From Pristionchus mayeri (Eukaryota; Nematoda; Chromadorea; Rhabditida; Neodiplogasteridae): a stretch of 64,000 nt of DNA. Of the stretch, positions 24,001 to 36,000 are shown one piece after another; position 1 is the first letter of the stretch; the number at the start of each line of letters is the position of its first letter. The notes beneath the pieces were generated by a model. The model saw only the letters and a list, made by a program, of their open reading frames with translations, did no database searches and was not told the origin of the DNA. Location: positions 22,730,984-22,794,983 of the forward strand of contig BTRK01000005.1 of NCBI GenBank assembly GCA_036245805.1. The letters run 5' to 3'. Both the position numbers and the translations under genes were made by a program.

Positions 24001-27000
24001 CGAAATTCAGAACTTCGCGATAATTCGCACCATACATATTTATATTTAAAGCGAAATCAGATCAAATTTGGACAGTTTCCGAATATTCTAATATGAGCGA
24101 GTGTGATAACGCTGAAAAACGCCGAGTTTCACTCATTTCTAAAAATTCGATTTTTACGGTCTCTAAAATCTCAACTTTGCGTGTTGCTAACTTCAAATCT
24201 TCGAATTCAATTTTCAATTTTCGTACCAAATCGTACAGTATGTATCGCCCTGTTAGATATGTGCCACAATGGTTCCCAAGAGATATTTATGCTATCTAAG
24301 AGATATTTATGCATGAGCAAACTTTTGGCGTTGGCCAATTTTCCAAGAACCGGCTTTTAGGCATTTATCGGTTCCTCACCCGGCCCTGCCGTATATCGTC
24401 TCCCAGATGTGCTACAATGCTGGCATTGGGCTTAAAATGTGCGGAACATTTTTTTAAACAACTTTCATGTTAGCATCAAGTTGGTCCGACTTAGTTTATG
24501 TGATGAAAAACATGAAAGAGTAGAAGCAAAAGTACGAAATAATTTATCCTGGATCCGTAACTCCCCTGTTACCCAGATTTTTATTTCATATTTGAAATCT
24601 ACAATATCGATATAGTCTAGAAAAAATTTGGTTCGATAGTTGCAGGGGTTGTGTAAGGTTTTATAAGGCTTCGAAATGACGAAATTCAGAACTTCGCGAT
24701 AATTCGCACCATACATATTTATATTTAAAGCGAAATCAGATCAAATTTGGACAGTTTCCGAATATTCTAATATGAGCGAGTGTGATAACGCTGAAAAACG
24801 CCGAGTTTCACTCATTTCTAAAAATTCGATTTTTACGGTCTCTAAAATCTCAACTTTGCGTGTTGCTAACTTCAAATCTTCGAATTCAATTTTCAATTTT
24901 CGTACCAAATCGTACAGTATGTATCGCCCTGTTAGATATGTGCCACAATGGTTCCCAAATAACAGTATTGGCAGAGATATTAGTGCCTGAAAACGCTGTT
25001 TTGAAAGTTTCTGCTACGAAATATATTTCACTATGGAATCCTTTTGGCTAAAATTTAGCTGATTTTTATTGAGTAATGTGTTCTCTGTCGATTGTAACTC
25101 ATTACAGTTATTCATGCTGTTTTTTCTCTCAATAATTTAGATTTTCTCAATGGTGAAAATTTTGATTTTTTTAGATCATCAAAATATAAAAGCTTAAATA
25201 TGAATATGTATGGTGCGAATTATCGCGAAGTTCTGAATTTCGTCATTTCGAAGCCTTATACAACCTTACACAACCCCTGCAACTATCGAACCAATTTTTT
25301 TCTAGACTATATCGATATTGTAGATTCCATCACATAAACTAAGTCGGACCAACTTGATGCTAACATGAAAGTTGTCTGAAAAAATATTCCGCACATTTTA
25401 AGCCCAATGCCAGCATTGTAGCACATCTAAAATGGCCAACACCAAAAGTTTACTCATGTCCAATATACTCTAGCATAAATATCTCTTGGATATTGCTCAA
25501 ACTTTCGGCTCCTACAGTTCCTCGTGGTCATGCATTCTCTCAGAAGACGCGTGATATACAAAAATGCTAAAAATCAATAATAGCCGCAAGGGAAAGCCGG
25601 AAATGATCAGCGTAATCCCGCGCTCTCTCACTTTTGCATACTCTCTCGTACACGCGACGGGATCAGGGTGAGATCAGGGTTTCGTCCTTGTTGGGTAACT
25701 TTAGAGAATGGGTAACACGAATGAATGCTATGGAGTCCCACCACGAAGCGCTCGCAATGGGAAACTGTATCGAATTTGCCCTCAAAAAGAGGGAAGAATC
25801 ATGTAGAGCGAGTGAATCATAAACGAACTAGCCACAACCCTGCGCTGTCAATCAATTTTGCGCGTATGTAAATAGCCTCAGAGCCGTCTGTGGGACTTCG
25901 GGTAAAGTGATTCATGATCGGACGGGTCCATCCGAAAACGTCCCCCCTCTCCCCCTGCCAATACTCTCCTCTCTCCTCAAATTTTGAAGTTTTAATTACA
26001 TAACTCAATTAATTTTTGTTAAAAAGCTTCGCTCTTTTTTGATTGCTAAAGAGCTTGAGCTGTTCTATCTTTTGTATGTTGATGCATAAGAGCTCATACT
26101 GACAGGAACTTCGCTACACTATGAAATGCGATAAATATTACATTTGATAGTGTAGAGAATTTCCTGTCAGTCTGAGCTCTTAGGAATCAACATACAAAAG
26201 ATAGAACAGCTCAAGCTCTTTAACAATCAAAAAAGAGCGAAGCTTTTTAACAAAAATTAATTGAGTTATGTAATTAAAACTTCAAAATTTGAGGAGAGAG
26301 GAGGGTACTGCCAGGGGGATAGATGGGACGTTTTCGGATGGACCCTGATCGGACTGCTCGCTACTAATACTCGCCATAGTGGCTCATTAAACTGATTTTT
26401 CGTGTTACTCCACAGCGTGTCAGATGTGGGGAATAGGTTCATTTGCGTGGCCCATCGATTCTCGGAGCGCAATCTCTCTATCGCTGTGCCTATTTTTCGC
26501 CCTCCGAGTCGGTCTGTGGAAATTCAGCCCCAATAGCGTGGAATGAGTTGATACGATAATAATATTATGGTGTATCGATCCAACTTATTCGATTCCGACA
26601 GCATTGTTACCTAATCTGAAAGATGAATCGTCATTCTTGGCTGAAACATAATCCAATTCGATAGCAATCGTGAGAAAATAGACAGTTTTGCCCGCTCCAG
26701 AGACATCTCCTCCTAGGGAAGCTAAAAATATCGCATTTGTGCAGAAAGGTGTCTGAACCCTCTGCACTCAAATCAATCAAGAGCTTTTCGTCAATTTCAA
26801 CCTCATTCATCCACAGTGTGTGCAATTGTTCTAAACACCTTTCAAAAACAGCTAAAATCGGCTGTTTTGACCACTCTAGAGACATCTCCTCCTAGGGGAG
26901 TGAAGCTAAAAATATCGCGTTTGTGCAGAAAGGTGCCTAAACCCTTTGCCCGCAAATCAACCAAGGCCTTTGTTTGGATTTCAACATAATTCAGCCACAG

Positions 27001-30000
27001 CATGCGCGAATGTTTGAAAAATCTAGCATTTCAGACCGCTCCATTGTCGTGTTAATCCGAGAATGAATGGGATTAGTCGGGCTACGCAAATGAGCTTTTC
27101 ACCCCCCTTTGACAGGCTGTGTGCTCCTCCTTTAAAGCCCATCACTGGTTTGAAGGAATTTGAAATTCTTTTTTTTTCATTTCTATCACGCGACCGTTGA
27201 AAGTTGGTATTATTTTGCTCTATTTATGGTTACTCATTCACCATTTTGATAGGTCATTTTGTGGTGTCAAAAGACCCTTTTTGTAGAAAAGCTGAGGAGC
27301 AATTTAATCAATCACCCTCGAAGATACGTTTCACTAACTATATTATTGGAAATCGATGGAATTGGCAGAAAACATTTTTACAGACCCAAAACGCACCCGC
27401 CGAAATTTGTCCACACCACCGAGGGAATAATTAAAAATTTGAATGATAGAGCCGGAGAAAAGTTATTGCAGAAACACTGATATCGATTGATAATATCGAT
27501 TGATTTTTGGTTCTATTCCATCCCGGTCTTGTGTGTGGCGGCCAGGTGCGCGCACCGTGCCGCAACTTGGCGGTGGTGTAGTGGACGGAGTCTTGATTTT
27601 GTGTGTACGCGAAATGCCGTGCGTTTGCGGAGAGGAAGGGGAGAGGGTCATTCATTAAATTGCTCCTTTTCGACAATAAAGGGTCTTTTGACACCGCAAA
27701 ATGGCCAATCAAAATGGTGAACATTAAATTCAGCATTAATTTTTAGCTCTATCATTTTCTGGGACAGTTCGAGGACGTTTTCCCTTTGCTTATGTCGATG
27801 CTCCGGGTGGGGGAGAAGGGGGGGGGGCGTGGACTGGGTCGCAGAGATGCGATGGGAGTGTGATGGGCGGGGGAGAAGGGGGGGGGGGCGTGGACTGGGT
27901 CGCAGAGATGCGATGGGAGTGTGATGGGCGGGGGAGAAGGGGGGGGGGGCGTGGACTGGGTCGCAGAGATGCGATGGGAGTGTGATAGGCGGTGGAGAAG
28001 GGGGGGCGTGGACTGGGTCGCAGAGATGCGATGGGAGTGTGATGGGTGGGGGAGAAGGGGGGGGGGGGCGTGGACTGGGTCGCAGAGATGCGATGGGAGT
28101 GTGATGGGCGGGGGAGAAGGGGGGGGGGCGTGGACTGGGTCGCAGAGATGCGATGGGAGTGTGATGGGTGGGGGAGAAGGGGGGGGCGTGGACTGGGTCG
28201 CAGAGATGCGATGGGAGTGTGATGGGCGGGGGAGAAGGGGGGGGGGCGTGGACTGGGTCGCAGAGATGCGATGGGAGTGTGATGGGCGGGGGAGAAGGGG
28301 GGGGGGGCGTGGACTGGGTCGCAGAGATGCGATGGGAGTGTGATGGGCGGGAGAGAAGGGGGGCGTGGACTGGGTCGCAGAGATGCGATGGGAGTGTGAT
28401 GGGCGGGGGAGAAGGGGGGGGGGCGTGGACTGGGTCGCAGAGATGCGATGGGAGTGTGATGGGCGGGGGAGAAGGGGGGGGCGTGGACTGGGTCGCAGAG
28501 ATGCGATGGGAGTGTGATGGGCGGGGGAGAAGGGGGGGGGGTGGACTGGGTCGCAGAGATGGATGGGAGTGTGATGGGTGGGGGAGAAGGGGGGGGGGGG
28601 CGTGGACTGGGTCGCAGAGATGCGATGGGAGTGTGATGGGCGGGGGAGAAGGGGGGGGGGGCGTGGACTGGGTCGCAGAGATGCGATGGGAGTGTGATGG
28701 GTGGGGGAGAAGGGGGGGGGGGGCGTGGACTGGGTCGCAGAGATGCGATGGGAGTGTGATGGGCGGGGGAGAAGGGGGGGGGGCGTGGACTGGGTCGCAG
28801 AGATGCGATGGGAGTGTGATGGGCGGGGGAGAAGGGGGGCGTGGACTGGGTCGCAGAGATGCGATGGGAGTGTGATGGGCGGGGGAGAAGGGGGGGGGGC
28901 GTGGACTGGGTCGCAGAGATGCGATGGGAGTGTGATAGGCGGTGGAGAAGGGGGGGCGTGGACTGGGTCGCAGAGATGCGATGGGAGTGTGATGGGTGGG
29001 GGAGAAGGGGGGGGGGCGTGGACTGGGTCGCAGAGATGCGATGGGAGTGTGATGGGCGGGGGAGAAGGGGGGGGGGGGGGGGCGTGGACTGGGTCGCAGA
29101 GATGCGATGGGAGTGTGATGGGTGGGGGAGAAGGGGGGGGGGGGCGTGGACTGGGTCGCAGAGATGCGATGGGAGTGTGATGGGCGGGGGAGAAGGGGGG
29201 GGGCGTGGACTGGGTCGCAGAGATGCGATGGGAGTGTGATGGGCGGGGGAGAAGGGGGGGGGCGTGGACTGGGTCGCAGAGATGCGATGGGAGTGTGATG
29301 GGCGGGAGAGAAGGGGGGCGTGGACTGGGTCGCAGAGATGCGATGGGAGTGTGATGGGCGGGGGAGAAGGGGGGGGGGGCGTGGACTGGGTCGCAGAGAT
29401 GCGATGGGAGTGTGATGGGCGGGGGAGAAGGGGGGGGGCGTGGACTGGGTCGCAGAGATGCGATGGGAGTGTGATGGGCGGGGGAGAAGGGGGGGGGGGC
29501 GTGGACTGGGTCGCAGAGATGCGATGGGAGTGTGATGGGTGGGGGAGAAGGGGGGGGGGGCGTGGACTGGGTCGCAGAGATGCGATGGGAGTGTGATGGG
29601 CGGGGGAGAAGGGGGGGGGCGTGGACTGGGTCGCAGAGATGCGATGGGAGTGTGATGGGTGGGGGAGAAGGGGGGGGGGGCGTGGACTGGGTCGCAGAGA
29701 TGCGATGGGAGTGTGATGGGCGGGGGAGAAGGGGGGGGGGGCGTGGACTGGGTCGCAGAGATGCGATGGGAGTGTGATGGGCGGGGGAGAAGGGGGGGGG
29801 GGCGTGGACTGGGTCGCAGAGATGCGATGGGAGTGTGATGGGCGGGGGAGAAGGGGGGGGGCGTGGACTGGGTCGCAGAGATGCGATGGGAGTGTGATGG
29901 GCGGGAGAGAAGGGGGGCGTGGACTGGGTCGCAGAGATGCGATGGGAGTGTGATGGGCGGGGGAGAAGGGGGGGGGGCGTGGACTGGGTCGCAGAGATGC

Positions 30001-33000
30001 GATGGGAGTGTGATGGGCGGGGGAGAAGGGGGGGGGGCGTGGACTGGGTCGCAGAGATGCGATGGGAGTGTGATGGGCGGGGGAGAAGGGGGGGGGGCGT
30101 GGACTGGGTCGCAGAGATGCGATGGGAGTGTGATGGGTGGGGGAGAAGGGGGGGGGGGCGTGGACTGGGTCGCAGAGATGCGATGGGAGTGTGATGGGCG
30201 GGGGAGAAGGGGGGGGGCGTGGACTGGGTCGCAGAGATGCGATGGGAGTGTGATGGGTGGGGGAGAAGGGGGGGGGGCGTGGACTGGGTCGCAGAGATGC
30301 GATGGGAGTGTGATGGGCGGGGGAGAAGGGGGGGGGGGGCGTGGACTGGGTCGCAGAGATGCGATGGGAGTGTGATGGGCGGGAGAGAAGGGGGGCGTGG
30401 ACTGGGTCGCAGAGATGCGATGGGAGTGTGATGGGCGGGGGAGAAGGGGGGCGTGGACTGGGTCGCAGAGATGCGATGGGAGTGTGATGGGCGGGGGAGA
30501 AGGGGGGGGGGCGTGGACTGGGTCGCAGAGATGCGATGGGAGTGTGATGGGCGGGGGAGAAGGGGGGGGGGCGTGGACTGGGTCGCAGAGATGCGATGGG
30601 AGTGTGATGGGTGGGGGAGAAGGGGGGGGGGGGGCGTGGACTGGGTCGCAGAGATGCGATGGGAGTGTGATGGGCGGTGGAGAAGGGGGGGCGTGGACTG
30701 GGTCGCAGAGATGCGATGGGAGTGTGATGGGTGGGGGAGAAGGGGGGGGGGGGGCGTGGACTGGGTCGCAGAGATGCGATGGGAGTGTGATGGGCGGGGG
30801 AGAAGGGGGGGGGGGGGCGTGGACTGGGTCGCAGAGATGCGATGGGAGTGTGATGGGTGGGGGAGAAGGGGGGGGGCGTGGACTGGGTCGCAGAGATGCG
30901 ATGGGAGTGTGATGGGTGGGGGAGAAGGGGGGGGGGGGCGTGGACTGGGTCGCAGAGATGCGATGGGAGTGTGATGGGTGGGGGAGAAGGGGGGGGGGGC
31001 GTGGACTGGGTCGCAGAGATGCGATGGGAGTGTGATGGGTGGGGGAGAAGGGGGGGGGCGTGGACTGGGTCGCAGAGATGCGATGGGAGTGTGATGGGCG
31101 GGGGAGAAGGGGGGGGGGGCGTGGACTGGGTCGCAGAGATGCGATGGGAGTGTGATGGGTGGGGGAGAAGGGGGGGGGGGCGTGGACTGGGTCGCAGAGA
31201 TGCGATGGGAGTGTGATGGGCGGGGGAGAAGGGGGGGGGGGGCGTGGACTGGGTCGCAGAGATGCGATGGGAGTGTGATGGGCGGGAGAGAAGGGGGGCG
31301 TGGACTGGGTCGCAGAGATGCGATGGGAGTGTGATGGGCGGGGGAGAAGGGGGGGCGTGGACTGAGTCGCAGAGATGCGATGGGAGTGTGATGGGCGGGA
31401 GAGAAGGGGGGCGTGGACTGGGTCGCAGAGATGCGATGGGAGTGTGATGGGCGGGGGAGAAGGGGGGGCGTGGACTGGGTCGCAGAGATGCGATGGGAGT
31501 GTGATGGGCGGGGGAGAAGGGGGGGGGGGGCGTGGACTGGGTCGCAGAGATGCGATGGGAGTGTGATGGGCGGAAGTGGGAGGCACTTATTCTTATCGTG
31601 TGAAAATGAACAGAAAGGGTTGTAGAATATCATTACTTTAGTTCATTGCCAAAGAAGTGCAAAATCGTACTGTGTAATTTTGTTTCCATTGTCTTTGACA
31701 ATTATTTTTTCAGTTCACTCGGCAGAAGATATCCACAGTGGAGTACAGAGCGCCGTGGGGAAAAGACAATGTTGTCGAAATGGTGCTACACGACTCCAAT
31801 TTGTCAATGGTGTCAATATATTCGAAAGTGAGAATAGTATTATACAAACTCATTTACTAGTCTCAATATTCAGGGAACGTTGGAATCAGTTAGCAGTTTT
31901 ACCGTCAAGGATTCTCGATCTGGAGATGCAGTTGATATTGGTTCTCTGTTGAGAAGTTGCTTCTGCCGATACTCGAGTGATCACGTATCATTCCTTCTCA
32001 AAGGCGGTATGAAAATGTCATTCATAATTGCCCGCGTCGACTAGAGCGGTTTTGCTGTCAATCCTGCCTTAAAATGACTGATCTTGGACAGTGGACATTT
32101 TTGGCTTTCGGCATTTCGATGGTTTTGGGTTTTGCTAGACTTAACTAAGACTCCCCTAACCGGAATAGTATTACCGACCCTTCCTCTTCGAGATGCTACA
32201 CCCGTGAATGTTATTGGAATTCTCAATTCCAATAACGTTTCAATTTCAGTAAGAGAACTCTAATCAGATCATGTTATATTTAGTGTCAATGGACAAGTTG
32301 ATGATGTGGAGAGATTTGAAACAAGTAGATGAGAAGATAGCCGCTAGGCTGATCTCTCTCCAAAATGGAACAACCATCTCTCCCTACAGACTCTCATTTC
32401 TATACATTGGTGATTCGGAAGGAGGCGTAGTGAAGGACAGTGAGTGTTACTATCGCCCTCAATCTAAACTCCGCTCGGAATAACGAAATGTTTAACATTG
32501 TAACAAACAGTTGAATACCACAACGCTCCAAACACCATTCAATCGCTATTGGTCTGGTACTCGCTATTTACGTCGATATCCATGGCACTCCATCAGTTTT
32601 GTTTTTTACAATTTTTCTTAATCAATGAGAATGATTACGGAGCGCGCGTTCAAAAACAGTACAGTCAGAATTGCCTGATTCGCGATACCGTAATATTTTT
32701 GAATGACGTGGGGATTTAGAAAACGTGTGCAGAACGAATGTACGCGTTAAGCACAGTTGTGGCAATTTTTTTCATGCTGTTTCTTCAGCCGCGGTTTTAA
32801 ATAATAGCCCTAGGGGGGTGACCGGAAAGGATCAGATGGAAGTTGCCCGATCCGGCGCTCTCTCACTTTTGTATATTTTCTCATGCACGCGACGCGCGTA
32901 TAATCTAGGGATCAGGATTTCGTCTAGGGATGACAAATCGGAACTCGGCATCAATGCGATCACCTAAGCGATTTGCATGCGAAGCCGGCTTGGCGAGTCT

Positions 33001-36000
33001 CTCAAGTCGGCGATCAACCCGGCAAAGAGCAATCTCTCCCTTCAACTCGGCGTCGCCGGCTTGAAGGGAGAGATTCGTATGCAAATCGCTCACTTTCTTT
33101 GGATCGAAGATATCGAGCGTGGTAATTTCCCATCAATTTGCATGCAGATCGCCGAGTTGAGGCCGACTTCAAACAAAGGGAGAGGGGATCGAAGCCGGCT
33201 TGGGTCAATTTGAATGTCGCCTCAAGCCGGCTGGAACCAATTAGCGCCTCTTTCATCGCCGAGTTCCGAAGCCGATTTGTCATCCCTAATTTCGTCCTCG
33301 CTGGTAACTTTAACTTGGTCTTCAGTCTGAGGCAACTAGTACACATCCCGCAGTGCAAGTATTTTGTTAACACACGTCTTCTGAGAGATGGCAGGCGGCG
33401 TTTGGCAAAATGTTCAAAGTTCTCGGATCTCTTCGAGATTATCACGGTAGGTGTCACTAAGGCCCAGAATCTTTTTGTACATAAGGATTCCGCGATTTCT
33501 CAAAACTGCCTAAATGCCGGATCTTGAAATTTAGAAATTTAGAAAATTCTTTACATCCTTCAACATTGAGCTACAGTTTCGCTCAAAAAACCACAATGTA
33601 GGGCTTCTTAAGTAGAACAACTTTTATGTTGGTACTTTTTGTGTTGGGAAAAGTCTAAGTTTAGAAAAGTGCAAAAAATCGTTTTTTCGTCTTAAATTTT
33701 TCTCATTTTTTCACCGTCGTGAAAAATAATATTCCACTGCACCCTGGGATTTAATCAGAATCGTAATCTGCGACCTTTTTTACCCCGGGAAAAAATGTTT
33801 CAAGAAAATCGAAGATGTAATATGTTTCCATTTTTGGCCTCAAAATGCGGTATCTCGTGTTTTCAAGCAAAATCGAAAATTTCACTTTCATATTTAAGTA
33901 ATTATCGCTCGGGGATATGTTTTCTTTCAGCTTTAAATGTTTACTGACCTACTTATACCAATTTCCATTGAGACAACCGAAGATTTCAATACTTCACAAA
34001 ATCATGAAATTTGAGAAATTTGGTGAAAAATGTGATTTTGTGAAGTACTGAAATCGTCGGTTGTTTCAATGGAAATTGGTAGGTCAGTAAACATTGAAAA
34101 CTGAAAGAAAACATATTCCCGAGCGATAATTACTTAAATCTGAGAAATTGAAATTTTCGAAAACACGAGATTGCGCATATTTGAGGCCAAAAATGGAAAC
34201 ATATTATATCTTCGAATTTCTTGAAAAAAAATTTTCCTGGGGTAAAAAAGGTCAAAGATTACGATTCTGATTAAATCCCAGGGTGCAATGGAATATTATT
34301 TTTCACGACGGCGAAAAAATGCGAAAAATTTAAGACGTGTAAATCAGTTTTTTGCACTTTTCTAAACTTAGACTTTTCTCAACAAAAAATATGTCAACAT
34401 CAAAGTTGTTCTACCTGAAAAGGCGTACATTTTGGTTTTTTGCACGAAACTGTAGCTCAATGTTGAAGGATGTTCTGAATTTTCGAATTTTCTAAATTTT
34501 AAGAGCCGGCTTTTAGGCAGTTTTAAGAAATCGCGGAATCCGTATGTACAAAAAGATACTGGGCCTTAGGGACACCTACCGTGATAATCTAGAAGAGATC
34601 CGATCACTTTGAACATTTTGTCTCTCAGCGTGTTAAAAATATCTCTCAGCGTGTTAAAAATATTACAGTACCTAATCTTATGATACGATAACTATTGATT
34701 TTTTAACAAAAAAATTCCAGCAGGGCCACCGAGGACAACGCGAATAGCCATTACCAGGAGTGATAAATTGTGTATTACAATGTCAAATTTTTTTTTACAA
34801 TGTTATTCGTTGCGGAATTTGAATTGGGTGCGATTCCGCAGAAGAGCGGAAGATGAATGTGTCCTAGATACTCGCGTGATATTGGCAGTGGCCGACGAGT
34901 TGCAAGCACCAACTGAAATGACTTCATCTGCATTCCTCACTCTTCTCAATACAAGTCTTGCTCACGGAATTTCATTTCAAATTTCCGACAATGAGGTGAG
35001 AACTGGTGGGGAGGAGTCGCACGATTGTTAGAATAGAGAATGAAAATAAAAGGAAAAAGGAAAAATTATAGACACATTCAAATGATTAGTTTTATCCCCC
35101 AGTGAGAGGAAATATGAGAAATATGAGTCAGAGGAAATATGAGTTGGAAATATGAGGAAATATGAGATTTGAATGAATGCACGTTTCTTCAAAATTATTT
35201 TTTCTCCAATCGAATTATTCCGCAAGTGCAATTGCGGAATTAGTACGCGCACTGCACCTCCGATTTTAGCCAGACAACAGTTCCGAGAAATACTGCCAAA
35301 GCCCGCAGCACGGCCCCTGGAGCATCGACATAGGGCTTTGGAAAACGTCCGTGCGCTGTAAAATAATTTCACACTAAACGCAGTAGTGGAGATTTGTAAA
35401 GCGGTTTTTTTCATTGCCAGAGTAAAGAGAAATCCCTATTAAAAGTAAGCCACATAATATAGATAAATAGTGAAACATTTCTCAAGGTGATGAACATAGA
35501 AAAAATAAAAAATGAACTGTCGAATCGCAAAGTGATCGTGATTTTGCCTGCAAATTAAGTGATTTTCAGGATTTTTCACGCACAATCAGGCAATCCCACT
35601 GTACTATTTTTAAACGCGCGCGCGTTTTGATTGATGCCTGTGGACGTTTTCATTTTCCTTATGTCGATGCTCCGGGGGCCGTGCCGCAGCATGCAACTCC
35701 CTCCTTCTTTTGGGGAGGAGGACAGTAGAGGGCCATACGGATGGGATGACAGATATGAGCCCGTTTGCGTAAGAATCGGACAATTGTTGGCATAGCCTTA
35801 AAAAGTGAAATCTCTGAAACGTTGTGACTTGGGGTAATCTGACCCGCCGAAGGAGATAGACATACTCATTTTGATCAGAGATCGATGGTTGGCCCCAGAT
35901 GGCGTGACGTCGAAATGAGCCAATTTCACATATCCGGGTTCCGGATATCGCTAAAATTAAGTTAAAATATATCCGGGTGCAGAATTTCACGGGGATCACG

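Larger units (their letters stand above)
22769..25700. mobile_element. TTAA-target element, family E copy 2, split by a foldback
   Basis: Left end AGTTACCCAACAAGGA after TTAA (22,765-22,768); right end complement, then TTAG (a mutated TTAA). The family C foldback 22,852-25,554 is inserted at its internal TA. The uninterrupted copy at 57,813-58,041 gives the empty site. Confidence 0.8.

Noticed and set aside
22926..24956. CRISPR-like regular repeats
   Set aside because: Units are long direct repeats without spacers in a eukaryotic genome.
23113..25051. Repeated 68-89-codon frames on both strands
   Set aside because: They recur only because the 679-bp repeat unit recurs; no splice or domain support.
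27648..31633. Two minus-strand frames of 1,312 and 1,293 codons
   Set aside because: They are the minisatellite read in two frames; periodic PPSPPPITLPSHLCDPVHAP-type peptides shift frame with G-run length and neither has a credible start or domain.
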